From Rhynchonema sp. JSB1_4 (lineage: Eukaryota > Nematoda > Chromadorea > Monhysterida > Xyalidae), in assembly GCA_030248065.1 (NCBI GenBank), contig JASAMV010008203.1:1-64000 (forward strand): a stretch of DNA of 64,000 nucleotides, written 5' to 3'. The notes below the pieces were generated by a model, which searched no databases, was not told the DNA's origin, and was given only the letters and a program-made list of their open reading frames with translations. This document shows, in pieces, positions 1 to 12,600 of the stretch (position 1 is the stretch's first letter; each line of letters begins with the position of its first letter). Made by a program: the position numbers and the translations under genes.

Positions 1-210
1 TAACAAGCGGTATCAAACTTGATTATCGGATTGATTCTGATTTCGTTGCGTGACTCCTCATTACAAAAGATTTAAGAGAAAATTGCTGATGACACGAATT
101 TCGACCAGGCCTAGCGGTAGATGCAACCTTTTAAAAAAAGCAAATCGCGTCGCCAATATACAGACCCGGTCAGCAAGTCTCAAACGCAGCTCACAATAAT
201 GTTTCACGGC
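1..210. other. LAMP gene 3' flank
   Basis: This holds the sequence downstream of the LAMP stop codon, which lies on the minus strand. I see no coding exon and no clear AATAAA signal on the minus strand. The first ~115 bases (ATCAAACTTGATTATCGGAT and a later TTTCGACCAGG) resemble a worn arm of the foldback family found intact near 61 kb. Confidence 0.4.
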
Positions 211-3084
211 CTAGAACTTCATTTTATCACTGTCCTCTGTCTGAATGGTGACCCGTCGCTGCTTAGCATTGTGCCCGCCATTCGCTACATCCAACGTATC
301 GCCAAACGCATTGCCCTGGTTGAACGATTGCTCGCTGAGCATCGTCAGTCGTCGTTGGTACTGTTCGGCGCCCAGCGGTCGCACCTCGGTCTTGCGCATC
401 GATGGTTCGAGTAGGAAATCGGGCACCTGTGAAATGGAGCATTATGGTGCCTTATAGAGGGGACCCGGTGCTGAAAGATAGAGCATTTCAGGCTTACAAT
501 TTCAGGCTTAGGCTGCAGTCATCCCTATCAAGTCACTCAATGTTAGTATGCATAAGCCTGAGTGCTGGGTCCCCAATAAGACAGCGGTGCCTGAAGCGGA
601 GCGCGCACTCGTATCTTTATATTGTAGTTTCTGACAGAATTTTCTCACAACGTCATGGATCATAGCGAAGCGTCAACCAATCCACAATAAGCCGAGTGTA
701 GTTATTTCACCCACATTTTCTGCCTGAATTAGGTTTCGGGTGGACTGTGAGCGCCCGAGTTACACTTGCTATCAATACACATCGGAGATATTCTGTAACC
801 GTCTCGGAGAACTTCGAATTACCCGAATAAGCCATGGCTGAGGGCTTATACAGTAATCGAACTTCACCAGCATTTCACTTCGGTAAAGTTGTACCCTTAT
901 CTCAGTCCTGCGCCACAGCCATATCAAATAAATGATGAGCGCGGTGAATACCACCCCTGTTTGCACGGTGCCGATAATAACCGCCACGCTATCATCGTGA
1001 ACGAAATCGTACGCACATTCTTTTGCTGCAAATGAAATGTGTCAATCTTTAAAAAAGCATACTGTATTTCGAACTAAATTAATTGTTCCTCACCGGAGAA
1101 ATCGTTAGGTATGCACACTGTGTCTATAAAAAGCAGATACCTAGTACCAATGCAATGAAAGAGAAATGATACAATGCTCATCAATGACCCAGTTTGTAGG
1201 GAAATGATCTGGCATTTTCTATTTACGGCAGATTCGGCGCTCTTGGTTGTTAGCGCGGAAGACACAACTTGAGTGTTCGACATTAGAATTAGCCCACGCA
1301 TTTGCTTTGCATACCTGGATGCACCACAGGGTGTCCCATAAAGAACGTGGTGTCATTGAACGCCACCATTTGCACGTTGCGTGTGCGGAATATGAGCATC
1401 GGTGATGTTTCATTAGTGGGTGCTGTTGCGGATATCACCTTGTTGCACATCAGTGTTGTGTTGTACAGGGTGCTGAAATTCTGACGCCACTGACGCCACT
1501 CGTCCGTGTACGAGTACTCGAATGTGGCTGAAATAGCAAGTGGAGCACTTTTGAAACACCCTGTACAAGACCATGGTTTCATATCAACTTTGATGGGCAT
1601 GCACTTAGAGGCTAGGCATGTTTTGGTTGAGCTGTAATTCATGACAGATTTGGCTAATTTCGACCAGTGTAAAAATTGTTTCCCTGACCAAATGAACAAC
1701 TTTTACCCTGGTCGAAATTAGTGCTCCGACTCTATCACAAATATAATTATAGCAAAAATTTGTCTTCATTGTCTACAACCCCAAAATGGACAAGTACATA
1801 TAACTCCACCTTCAGCACTGAGGAGCTATATTCGGGGGGACTTATTTGGCATTCTCCGGTATGTGCCTGAATTCTAGTTACCAACATTGGACGGGATCGG
1901 GGAAATACTGTGGGAACATGGAAAGGTCAGCTTTGACACGAATCGATCGCAGCACAAACTGCATCCATCGCGCGCATCTGAAATGAGATGAGAGCGTGAT
2001 GCTTCATTAATTTAGAGAATCAACCTCAATTCAATGGAAGTTATATGATGTCGTACCGGGAGACGAAATCTTTGGTTCGTTGTTACATAAAGAGTGTTCA
2101 TCTAAGTGCGGTCTTGGTCAGACCACCATTCAGATGAATACGGTATCTTTATTTACTGATGTCGACGGCGAACGAGGGTTCGTTACTCGTAACCTCGCAA
2201 ATGATAACCGTCAGACAACCTGTCAAGGTGGCCAAGATGCAGGACCGAGTCTAACCGTAAGGGAAAGGTCACTATGTACCTACGTATGTATCAAGAGCGT
2301 AGAACATAAGCATCAAAAGAACCAACCCCAGTTCAGTCGAATTAGCAAAGGTCAATTCCAACTCCCAGGTGTTATAGAATTGCAGCAGCATCACTTGCGT
2401 GTCATTGTAGTCGGGCAAGCCACAACGACTGCCCTTCTTGTTGACTACGGTGTCATTGGCCCCGCCGGGAATGTGCACAACGACCGGTTGGGGAGTGGCC
2501 TAGGAAAGATTTGTGGGTGATCAAATTTGGCGGGATCGGGCTTGGCATTCGTCAACTTCGACCAAATAATATATGTATGTATCTTGTCCGCAAATAAGGT
2601 GCCCACGAACAAAGTCTTTGCCCCTCACGACCGTCAAATTACAGCTATATTCCGTAAATCTCGAAATATCCTTAATGTGGAAAGTCACGTGTGACCAAGA
2701 CTTTGACACCGGCACAGATCACCAAATTTGATGCGCATATTCCCAACATATGGTTGGATTGGATATGATCAAGTTTTCATGAGCAAAAACATACGATGGT
2801 TCCCTTGCCGATGCAGGGTTACATTGGATAAGAATGTAATTCGACTACAATGTTCCAAAACGAAAACACAAATACATACTATACACCAGGTGAATAAACA
2901 TCAACCAACCATGCCTTTCCGCTCGTAGAATAACACAAGTGACAATTCGCCCTCCAGCTCAATACACGGATTCGGCACAGTCGCATTCAGATCGGTCTCG
3001 CCCAACACCTGCCAACTGCCCGATTCACTGTCATTCAACCACATCGGGGGCATCGCTGCAGGTAGATCGATTACGCTCACAGAT
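211..3084 (-). CDS. LAMP-family lysosome-associated membrane glycoprotein, 3' part (five exons)
   Basis: This is a type I membrane protein of the LAMP family, which coats the inner face of the lysosomal or late endosomal membrane. Exons on the minus strand, 5' to 3': 3084-2910, 2499-2280, 1527-1315, 1025-895 and 426-211 (stop TAG); phases agree at all four junctions. The four cysteines expected of a membrane-proximal LAMP domain are visible in the contexts NPCIEL, SRCG, LMCNK and KECAYD. Between them lie the family-like stretches ELELTFANST and NVQMVAFNDTTF. About nine N-glycosylation sequons (NDS, NAT, NDT, NST, NFS, NTT, NET) fit a heavily glycosylated luminal domain. Exon 1025-895 carries one hydrophobic helix (AVIIGTVQTGVVFTALIIYL) followed by the positively charged stop RRTEIR. 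The last exon adds 71 hydrophilic residues, whereas classical LAMP tails have about eleven. The signal-peptide and upstream luminal exons were not found; a large foldback element begins just upstream. Confidence 0.72.
1652..1723. repeat. Hairpin in LAMP intron
   Basis: Two inverted arms, GCTAATTTCGACCAGTGTAA and its near complement ending CTGGTCGAAATTAGTGC, flank a short loop in the intron between exons 2280-2499 and 1315-1527. The CTGGTCGAAATTAG core is shared with the foldback family at 28.1-28.4 kb and, in weaker form, 61.0-61.2 kb, so it is probably a related or worn copy. Confidence 0.5.
2517..2733. mobile_element. Foldback MITE-like element, family with CATCAAATTTGGTGATC ends, LAMP intron copy
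   Basis: The left end GTGATCAAATTTGGCGGGAT is roughly mirrored by the right end GATCACCAAATTTGATG. The arms also share CTTGG and a GTCACGTGTGACCAAG segment with the copies at 28133-28389 and 61011-61248. There is no open frame that could encode a transposase. It sits wholly inside the LAMP intron 2500-2909. I first took an open frame here for an exon, but the match to the repeat family explains it better. Confidence 0.55.
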
Positions 3085-3273
3085 CTGCGAATACCGGATA
3101 TTACATATAGTTTCCATATCAAGCTTCAAAAACCCTGAAAACATTGGTAAATGTGAGTCGCTGTCGATGTGGGCGATCGCGATTAGAATGGTCCCGCTCG
3201 GAGGATCGTTTGTGGCGATCGTTTCTTGAATTACGACCCTTGTTCGAAATTATAACCGAAAATTCTCGCGGTG

Positions 3274-4520
3274 CTCACTGGGAAGAATGTGTGGTTTTGA
3301 GACCACACATCGATGTGTGGTTGTTGCAATACCACACATAAACTGTGGTTTTTGAAGAAAAGATGTGTGGTTTTGGGAACTTCCACACATTAATGTGTAA
3401 AAACCACACAGTAATGTGTGGTGTAGCACACATTAATGTGTGGAATTCAAAATCTAGCGGGAAGTTTGCCGTGAAACATTTTGGCCATTGAGTCTTCATT
3501 TACAGGTGCCGAATTTAATACATATTAATGTTTTGTTACCATAATGTACGAAATTAATTACCGCAAAAGCATATCTAGTGTGATGTTTGCATCTTCATCA
3601 ATAATTAAATCGATAACTGTGCAGAAGATTCGCAAACGAACGTTGTGAAGGTCAGTTGAATCTTGAATTCATTCATTTAGATTCGCTGATAGGCTGATTA
3701 CCTGTAATTGTTGACAGTGCTGTGCGATTTATGAAAAGCAAAATCTGTCACAGGTAACTGCGTATCGTTCGACAACCGGGACTCGAGGAAAATCAGAAAA
3801 CTGAGCTCAACTTGGTCAAAACGACGTGATTGACAGAGCTCTCGGTGGGTGTTTGATTATTATTCCACTGCTGTTGTGATATGTTCCAAACGTCAAAATT
3901 TTGGCAGCTCCAAGTTACTCTGTTCATATGCTTCAGGTGAGCTTCGTACCTACGCGGCCCGACGGCCGGGGCTGGACTCAAATAAACCACAGTAAACAAA
4001 CACTCCGCATCTGGGAATTTGAAGAACGCATAATTGTACTAGATTTACTTGTGTGTTCACAATTTTCACTCTGTGGTTAATTTCGGCACATTAAGTTATC
4101 GTCATTCTGCCCTTTACTTTTATTGTGCGCACTGACCTTAGGCTTTCTTCTTCTCGTTAAATATACATTATTGTAGTACAGTTAGTTCCTTTAGAAATAG
4201 CGTCGAAACTCGGTACGTCTTACTTCTGTTGCGATAACTGCGCTTGTGTGTCCTCAGTTTATTGCCATAAAATCGAATAAAAGTGTATCCGGAACCAAAA
4301 TTTGCGAAGGAACAGAAACCACACATTAATGTGTGGGACAAGAGAGTGGGCGTAAAAACCACACATAATGTGTGGTATTGGGCTGCTATACCCCACGTGT
4401 TAAAAACCACACATTATTTCATGATAACCACACTTAATGTGTAGGTGCAGCACTCCACACATTTTTTCATGAAAAACCAAGAAAAAATGTGTGGTAAAAC
4501 CACACATCCTTCCCAGTGAG
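3274..4520. mobile_element. 1.25-kb foldback element built of GTGTGG palindromes
   Basis: It is bounded by perfect 12-bp inverted termini, CTCACTGGGAAG on the left and CTTCCCAGTGAG on the right. Inside each end is a cluster of short palindromes based on CCACACATTAATGTGTGG (about 3290-3450 and 4315-4505). The central ~850 bp has no convincing gene. No transposase is visible, so it would be non-autonomous. A decayed related piece (GAAAAACCACACATTTTTTTG) lies at about 23840-23910 in a FoxO intron. Confidence 0.7.
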
Positions 4521-7500
4521 TGGACAAAAGATATAAATACTTCAAATACTTTTTCATCATTCGCTGAAAACTTGCCTTGATGAGTAAGTACTAAGTGCAG
4601 TAATGTTGATCTGTTTCGCCCTGTTTTCGCAGACAGACCGAGGCGCCAGGGCTCGCCAGTGCGAACGCCTCTGGCAAATTTGCCTCCAACTTATAACTCT
4701 AGGTTAAACTAACTCTGCCCCAACGGTCTCATCATTGGCATGGGTGGAGGCCAACACTACCAGAAGAGCGACGGCAAAGACAGATGCTGAAACATTGAAA
4801 AAATTAAAAAATATTTTTGGTTGTAATATCACAATTCAACTCGTTTTAGGCACCTATATTTACGTCATGAATTTCGAAGCTCACCTGAAAATTTCATTGT
4901 TGTGATTCGCATTTAACTCTGTTTAAAAAAGTCCGTCACGCCGTTTTCCTGAAAGTGCCCAGGTTCAAATAATAACCGTTAACTAAAGAGTAGCGGTGTA
5001 AAGGGGACATAAATGCATCGTAAGCATAAGTTTATCATTTTATTTGCAGCTAATAATATTTAGACATCCTTTTGGGACAATAAATGGACTGATAAGCGTC
5101 CGCAGTGCACCCGGTCAAAGCATCACCTGATGCTTGTGTATTTTCTGCTCACTTGCGCACTACCGTCTGTGACATTGTTTTTGGTCAGGCTCTACTTTTT
5201 TCATTTCTGATAAAAAAACCGCATGTTCCGTGAAGACAACTTTATTTTTACGGTGACTACCTGAATACTCTGGTTAATACAACGCCTCAAAAACAGAATA
5301 TCCAAACGTTATTGCAGGAAAATATATACGCCATTAATTAAGTCCACACAGAAATCACAAAGCAAACCGCACTATGATTCTCCGAATATGCAGACAGCAT
5401 TAGTATTGGTCGCACAATGACCATATAAGAGTTCATCAAAATCAATCCTAATTTTCACGTTCAGTCACTCTTAACTACTGTGCTATTGGTGATTCTCACA
5501 AAACATTTTCACCTGAAAATAATCCAGCAGATCAACCACGTTGGCGCAGGTCTGAAACATTCTCTTTACTACACGCTTTGTATGCGATTACGCAACGCAA
5601 CGTCACCACCCCGTCACTTTCCCTCTTTACGATTCAGGAAAAAAATTTGACCAATTCTTATAAAGTCATTGTGCAACCAATATCGCTTTTATCATTTTTA
5701 ACGATTAGTATCTGCTTGTCATGCCCACTAGGCTAACGTGGTGTCGTTTCTCGCGCACGCACAAACTTGACGGTTTTGTATCATGCATCGTCAGTAACAA
5801 ATATAACTTGGGCTGCACCAACCTTTTTATGAAAAAAACTGCTATGAAGTCAAAATCAAATTAAAAATTTTATCAAAGCCTTTGGCAGCCTTTATCGTTA
5901 TGTCGATTTCGATTATGTGTGTGAACTTCACTGAAATAAGCCAAATTTGCGTGACTTCATGTTAAAGAAGGTTCATGCGATTCTGCATTGTCCACCCATA
6001 TTATCACTGTTTTGCAAGAGCTTTCTTGAGACATCAGAGGAGCCTAGCTTGCGACGATTATTCAACAAAACATCTTAGGGTCTTCAGTCTCTACCAATTA
6101 CAATGCGCCCAGCGCTCCCATGCACAACGAAAAAACCGTCTTCCAAATCACGCCACTTTCTGAGGACAAAGAGATGGCACTTGGAGTGTCAAAACCAACG
6201 ACATGTTGCGTGTTATATAAATCTGACTTTGCTTCTGCTTATAAGCCACTACCCCTGTTGGCCCGAATGTCACATTTCGCCTGATATTTTCTTGAATTTT
6301 AGGTGGGCCCCCATTCGCAGCACAATGACAAAAATGTGAGTAACAAAGCCAACAAAAATCATAAATATACTGTACCTCACGCGCAAACCATGGGAAGGGA
6401 TCCAGGTGTTAAGGTAACAACAAGACCGTTTTTGTTTTCGGTTCGTGTCGTGTCACAAATGTTTAGGAAAAGGACGTGCTACACGCAATCACGAAGAGAA
6501 TAATGACGTCAAGTCCACCTTGTTTTCACTTTTTGCATGTAACCCAGGCCTGATTGGCATTATTGTTCTACAATCTTGCGTTGTTCATCGTACAAAGATC
6601 GTGCTTGTCACGAAAGAGCGCCGCGCATTTTCTATGTTCCTGTGCTCTTGCCCGCTTCTTAGAAGTATCGGCCATGGCCATATGAATAGAAACCGAAGGT
6701 GACACAGTTCTTAAAACAGAACATGCTACGCCCTCGTGCTGTGCGCCTCATCGCCACTTGTTTCGGTCTGGGGACCGTCTATACTTTATACTATACTTAT
6801 ACCTATCTTGCGAGAGAATACCCACCATATTCACAGCTCAAAGTACTGTCATGACAGTTTGTTCGGGTCACACCGATTCACAAAAGCAACTGTACACATA
6901 TATATAAGCTCACGAAACGAGCAAACGAACAGCAAACAGTGGCCCACCCAAGCAGTTCGGTGCTTATTGCGGGGAATGTCCAATAGTTGGCACACCTCCC
7001 GGTGAACTTTTTCGGGAGAGAAGACGCGGGAACGGGCACACCTCTTGATGCGCACACGCGCACTAGATCAGGGTCGAGATTAGCACTGGTAACGGTCGCG
7101 CCTCGTTCAGGTGTGGACTTGTTTCTAAGCTTCGGCCTCTATTGGTTTCAGTGTATGCATGAGCCAACTTAATGCACTCGTGTGCTCCCTTGTGTCTTTA
7201 CTGAGTTGGCGAAAAACACAATCGCACATTAACACACATTTAGCAACATGCATTTATAGCAGACAAGACAGAAACCCACTGTGGACGCCTAATCGCCTTG
7301 CGCTTGTGTGGGGTAAAAGTTTTTTTGGCACTTTCGAGAGCTAGAGACAGTGGCTTGGTGTTAGTGCGTATGCACTTGTCGCTACATATGTACGTACAGT
7401 ACACATGGCGTTGGCTTGGTTCATGGCTTCAAGTCTCTGACAAGACCTCTTATGTAGGTCGTTGGGTTCTCCCAAAAGTGGTAGAGTACCCAAGCTCAAG

Positions 7501-7664
7501 CTGCCGGCACCAAACGCCAATTTTCGTACCCATGATCCCTCTGACGACTTAACATGCTCAGCGTCGTATGCATATTCATGCCTGCAGCACGCTTTACTCA
7601 CAAGTAAGTCTATCTCGCGCTTACAAACACACGCCTGTGGCTAACATGCGCTTGTGCATGGACA
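4521..7664. other. Non-coding interval
   Basis: I see no gene here. It is AT-rich single-copy-looking sequence between two foldback elements. A 43-codon open frame at 6723-6854 starts with a short hydrophobic stretch and is followed by a possible splice donor, but nothing downstream joins it. The 5' exons of the LAMP gene could lie here on the minus strand, yet I could not place them. Confidence 0.3.
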
Positions 7665-9328
7665 TTAAAGGGCTCGGGACACAACCGAAGGAAGGGCAGC
7701 AGAGCGCAGTGTTATACATCGTTGGAAAGCACTGTGACAGCATATGTCACGTACAAATGTTAAGCTCCTTAGAGATTCGCTATCTGTTGGTAGAGCGACT
7801 TTTCGTTCCAAAAAAAAGTGAATTTTTTCACAACTTGACACGACCGGTGCAGAAACCCCAAATGAGTTGAAAGTCAAGTAACACGTGGATAGGATTACAA
7901 CAGCTTCTGGATAACTTATCATGAGAACATCAGTCGCTCAAAGCATTGCTTCACTCGGTGAGGGTGCGAAATGTTCCAAAAATAGGCCACATTTTTCGAA
8001 AACACAAGTTTGTCTCTAAATTTTGAGGCCGCGCTTTGTGTTGCAGAAATGAAAATGCAATAGAAAAATAGAGCATTTTCGAAAGTACCAGAAAATAAGG
8101 TTTTTAAATTCGGAAGCACTTAGATATCGGCGTGACAGCCCGAAAAAGATCTAAAAATTGCCACTAAACTGCATAGTTGCATTCATTGACGGAAATGAGA
8201 TGTAAATAAGCCACGTATTGCATTGCATTGGAAACGAGAAAGTCAGATAAACGCACAGTCCAACAATCTGGACGAGTTTCAAGACTTCAAACCCCATGGT
8301 CCGGCTGCTGCAGCCATGCCAGCCTGAATAAGATATTTGGCTATAAGTCGTTACCTTTAAAGATTATTGCATATTTGATAGCATCAAACGATGTAGCTTT
8401 ATTGTAGCTATCGGACGATATATAACATGTCCATACTATCTCTTACTATGGATAAGAAACGGTCGAAATTCCGAAATCGCACACGGTGACGTGACGGTTC
8501 ATTCCAGAATCGTCAAAAAGGCAATTTTTTAACCTCTGCCGTTAGGCGTAAGAATTTATTGGGGCTTGTTATATATCATTCGAAAGCTACTCCCGAGATA
8601 CATTGTTTGGTGCTGTCACATTTACAATAGCTGTTAACCATAAGCATTTATAGCTGAATATCATATTCAGGTTGGTATGGCTGCCCCGAGAGATCTGTAG
8701 ACCTTGGGGTCTTCGGACCTTGATAGGTTGTTAAACCAGACGTTTCTCTCATTTTTTTGTTTCGAATCCGATGCAATCTGTGACCTTCATGTGTCACAAT
8801 TCTGGCGATGAATGTAACCACCTAATTTAGCGGCAATTTAATGGATTTTTAGGCCTGTCACGGAGCTAGCCATGAGTTAAAAAATTTAAAAGCCTTATTT
8901 TCTGGTACTTTCAACGATGCTCTATTTCCCCATTGCATTCTTACTTCCGCAGCGCTAAGCGTGGCCTCAAAATTTAGGGACAAACTTGTGTTCTCGAAAA
9001 ATAAGGCCGATTTTTGGAACGTTTCGCACCCTCACCGTGTGAAGCAATGCTTTGAGCGACTGAAGTTGTGATGGTAAGCTATTCAGAGGCTGTTGTAATC
9101 CTATCCACGTGTTACTTGACCTTCAACTTATTTGGGGTTTCTGCACCGGTCGTTCCAATTTGTGCAAAAATTCACTTTTTTCTGGAACGAAAAGTCGCTC
9201 TACCAAGAGATAGCAAATCTCCAAGGAGCTTAAAGTCTGTGCGTGACATAGGCTGTCGGAATGCTTTCCAACGGTATGTAACAATATGATATGCTACCCT
9301 TCCTTCGGTTATGTCCCGAGCCCTTTAA
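7665..9328. mobile_element. 1,664-bp palindromic foldback element, copy 1
   Basis: The element starts TTAAAGGGCTCGGGACA and ends with the complement, TGTCCCGAGCCCTTTAA. Its two halves are inverted copies of each other over most of their ~830-bp length, with imperfect matching. TTAA (or TA) is present at both ends, as expected of a target-site duplication. No transposase frame is present; open frames inside are by-products of the arms. A second copy of exactly the same length lies in opposite orientation at 23920-25583. Confidence 0.85.
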
Positions 9329-9584
9329 GCAGCGACTATGTAAGCCTTGACGAACTACACAGCTCATGGCAGCCACGTGCAAGCGCATGTGACACGTCAT
9401 CGTGAACCGTTAGGTGTTCTCGGGGAAGTTCGGACATGGAAGTATATAGGATCCCGTGCTTATTCATGAAGGATACAAACAAGAACATGAAACATCAAGC
9501 ACCAATTTCACCGACCGCAATAAACGTGACGAAACTTGTTTTTTTTTGTGGTTGCCCTTGTCGACCTGTTTTCACAGGCTTACG

Positions 9585-9635
9585 GTGCACCAGGTCATCG
9601 TCGGTGCGAATGCACCAGATGGCCATGTTGCTTGT
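9585..9635. repeat. Dispersed repeat with GGTGCACCAGGTCATCGTC core
   Basis: The core reads approximately GGTGCACCAGGTCATCGTC followed by GTGCGAATGCACCA and ATGGCCA. Related copies occur at 14838-14885, 15372-15405, 18165-18215 and, more weakly, 31345-31385. Several are preceded by a TTTCACAG-like pyrimidine tract. The family is not one I recognise. Confidence 0.5.
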
Positions 9636-12600
9636 ATTATAGAAACAAAGAGACCTAAAGTGTCCGAATATGCACCAAAGCCACCATAACAGCGATGGCG
9701 TCACTGACAGCCATAAGTATTGATCGGAAATGCACGTCGGTGCGCATGTCGTGTGAGCCTCTGGCCCCAAAATCACACCACTTTTTCGTGTCACGTGTTC
9801 CCTCCCTTCGGCGCTTGTTGTTTTGTTTTCCACTTTATTTGAGAAAATAATAGGTCGCTAGGCATAGAGTGGCGCCCATGGTGGTTGGATTTTAAACCTG
9901 TACTATGGTTCAGGATTGACGACTCTGTCCTACCTACAGTACATATCTTTAGCATTCGGAACATATATATTTCACATTCTTCCTGTTTTTACACTTTTAT
10001 TTCGTAACACTTTGAGCGACCTCATAATGGTCCTCGGAAATTGACGTGTGGATGAACTTGTTTTGACATTTTTCAAAAGTTTCAAACACACCACCACCAA
10101 CACTGGCCGCGGCCCAACACTGTTGAAGTTCTCCATCGATTTGAGAAACCGCCCCTCGGCTTCAAGCGTCGCTCAAGATAAAGAACAACATCGGAAAGAA
10201 GTTTATTTCTGGCACAGCCACACATTGTTGTTGACAGTATTCTGCACAGGTGCTAATGGTTAGCAACGCTTTATGTTATTATTTGTCAGGTCATTTATTC
10301 TAACTCTTGGTCACAGAAAATCGCACCTGCTTTCTGAGAAGTTGGCACGGGATCACGTGGTAGCATCATGGCTAAGAAGCTGCTGGAACTTTCTGGAGCC
10401 CACTTCAGAGACTGAGAGAGAGGTCAAGAGCTTGGGCAAGCTATTTTTAGAGTGACTGGCCGTAGCATGCACGGATCACACCATACGTGCCAAAAATAGT
10501 GATTGGTCGGAGCCGATATAACTTTCACTAGACCATTTATGATTCACTCGACCGCTGTTGAGCTAATGCGTACGTCTCAACGACAGGGTTGGGGACCGAA
10601 CTGTAACGGATTTATTTTTAATAAATGTTGTTTGCATTTCGGCACCTGAGAACATTGGAGTTGTATGTACACACACTCATGGTGGTTTTCGATCAGAAAA
10701 GCGATACCGCGGACGGACTGAAATCATCACCTAAAAATGATGAGTCAAAGAGAATCCATCCTATTCCGCGGAATCGAATTAATAGAATTTGAGCTTTGGT
10801 GTTGCACTAAGCCTATCCAAGCGGGTTTCCTGTTTGTTAGGTACATATTCCATAAGAAAATAGAGTCATCTGCCACATTGGAAACTGAAACATCTGACAG
10901 GGAGAGAGGCCCTTTAATGCGCTTGTAGCTATTGTTTATTACGCCAAGAGCGGCTTGTTCCAATGCTATATTGTTGTCGGTTTATCATTACTATTATTAT
11001 CATTATTCAAACAAGCATAAGCCAGAAAAGCAGCATGGGCACGATGCAATACATACATAATGGGATCCTTTCAATTCATTCCAGTGTATATAAGTCAAGT
11101 CAATCTATTCCATTCCGCTGCACGCGCATACGCACAATGATGCATTATTGTCTCTGGGCCTTGTTGGCTTGCAGGGATGGCGTGATATGCTGTCCCAACC
11201 GCTTCCGCATGTCTTGCTCCTATAAAGTACAGCCTATAAAGTAAAGCTCCTATAAAGTACTCTATGTATAATGACATGATCAGAATTCGACGCTGCCTGC
11301 CATTGTAAGGAATATTCACTGTAGAGCAGTTGTATAATACATATACAACCGCACACTGAACCACAGTGGTGAAGGATAAAACGATACGTACACAGACTTT
11401 CTTAACACAGACTTTCTTTCCAAGCTTTCCATCTCATCACCAAATTCGGGTTCTCGTTGGAGAGGCGCCATAAAGAGGGCACACTGTTCTCATTAATACT
11501 TGTTACGCGGGTCTCAAAAGGGCAAATTGGGAATTGATGCAAGCTTGAATAGGTGCCAAGTACACGAAGGCATGTCAAAAGTCACATTGAAGCCCTTCCG
11601 TTTCAACAGCACTACCACGCTCGATGAAATCAACTGAGATAAAAATTTCACCGTGCATTGAATTTTTGTCCCTTGATCTAATTGATCGAATTTGCTGATG
11701 TTCCTCAACCGGAACAGTCACTACGTCTGTGTGTTCATTTTGCCTCTTTTGCCAGCGTGCTTGCTTGCTGTTGTCATGCACTAAAACCGCGAGCATCAAC
11801 AAAGCAGCTCCCAAATAATACTCGGGGCGCGTGTGCAATGCTCTTGCGCTCACAAGGTCAAAGCTCCTGTTTTGCTTGCCACTGCGAGCCGACCGAATTA
11901 GATCGGGTAATTTCTGGGTACCCATAATGTTTCACCATATTTTCCCATTAAAGTACACCCAATAAGGGCAGCAGATCTGCAACATGCTTCAACGCGGCCA
12001 AATGTAGCGACCAAAAAAGGCATGCGCGCTGTTGTTAATCAGAGCGAACGCTTGGCTTTTGGGCTTGTTTTGATGGATTTAGCCAGAAAACGTATCCCTA
12101 CATTTTGATCCGACGCTTGGGGCTGTTGAATTTTGAATAGAACATTTCAAACAGACTCATCCGACTTGATCATCCGAGTTGTTCTGATTCATTTTGCTGT
12201 TTTATTTGACTGTGAACTTGTTTTTGACTCACTTTTTGTTATGAACGTCCCACAACCCAGCTGTTATTTCGGCTGATTCATGTTTTTCAGTTCACATATT
12301 GTTTCGCTAATGGTTTGTCGCGTCTGTTTTCACTTGGTGATTTTTGTTCGCTTTTTTTCGGTTTAAAAGATTACTATCACTCGCTGTTAGCTGGTGGCAT
12401 TTTTTACATTCATTCCTTTGTGCCAGTTTCAAGTAATATAGTGATGAAACAAAGCAACTTGCAGCTTTGCTCATGTTTCATGCCAGGCTTTTTGTAATCC
12501 TATCCTCACCCCTTGCTTCAGCACAGGAGACCCTTCTCGTAGTAAATGCAAGGCACGGTGGACGTATTGGATTACCAGGAAACACACCTTTCCTTCCTTC

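Noticed and set aside
2521..2715. Possible extra LAMP exon on the minus strand
   Set aside because: The stretch matches a foldback repeat family found at 28 and 61 kb. Joining exon 2910-3084 directly to 2280-2499 keeps phase and gives a continuous LAMP domain.
3144..3290. Open frames that might be a further 5' LAMP exon
   Set aside because: No frame joins exon 2910-3084 in the required phase, and no supporting splice donor was found.
3290..4505. Repeated palindromes resembling a CRISPR array
   Set aside because: Units are irregular and spacing is variable, without constant-length spacers, in a clearly eukaryotic genome; the palindromes belong to a foldback element.
6723..6854. 43-codon frame with an N-terminal hydrophobic stretch and a possible donor
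   Set aside because: No downstream exon or homology could be attached, and frames of this size are expected by chance.
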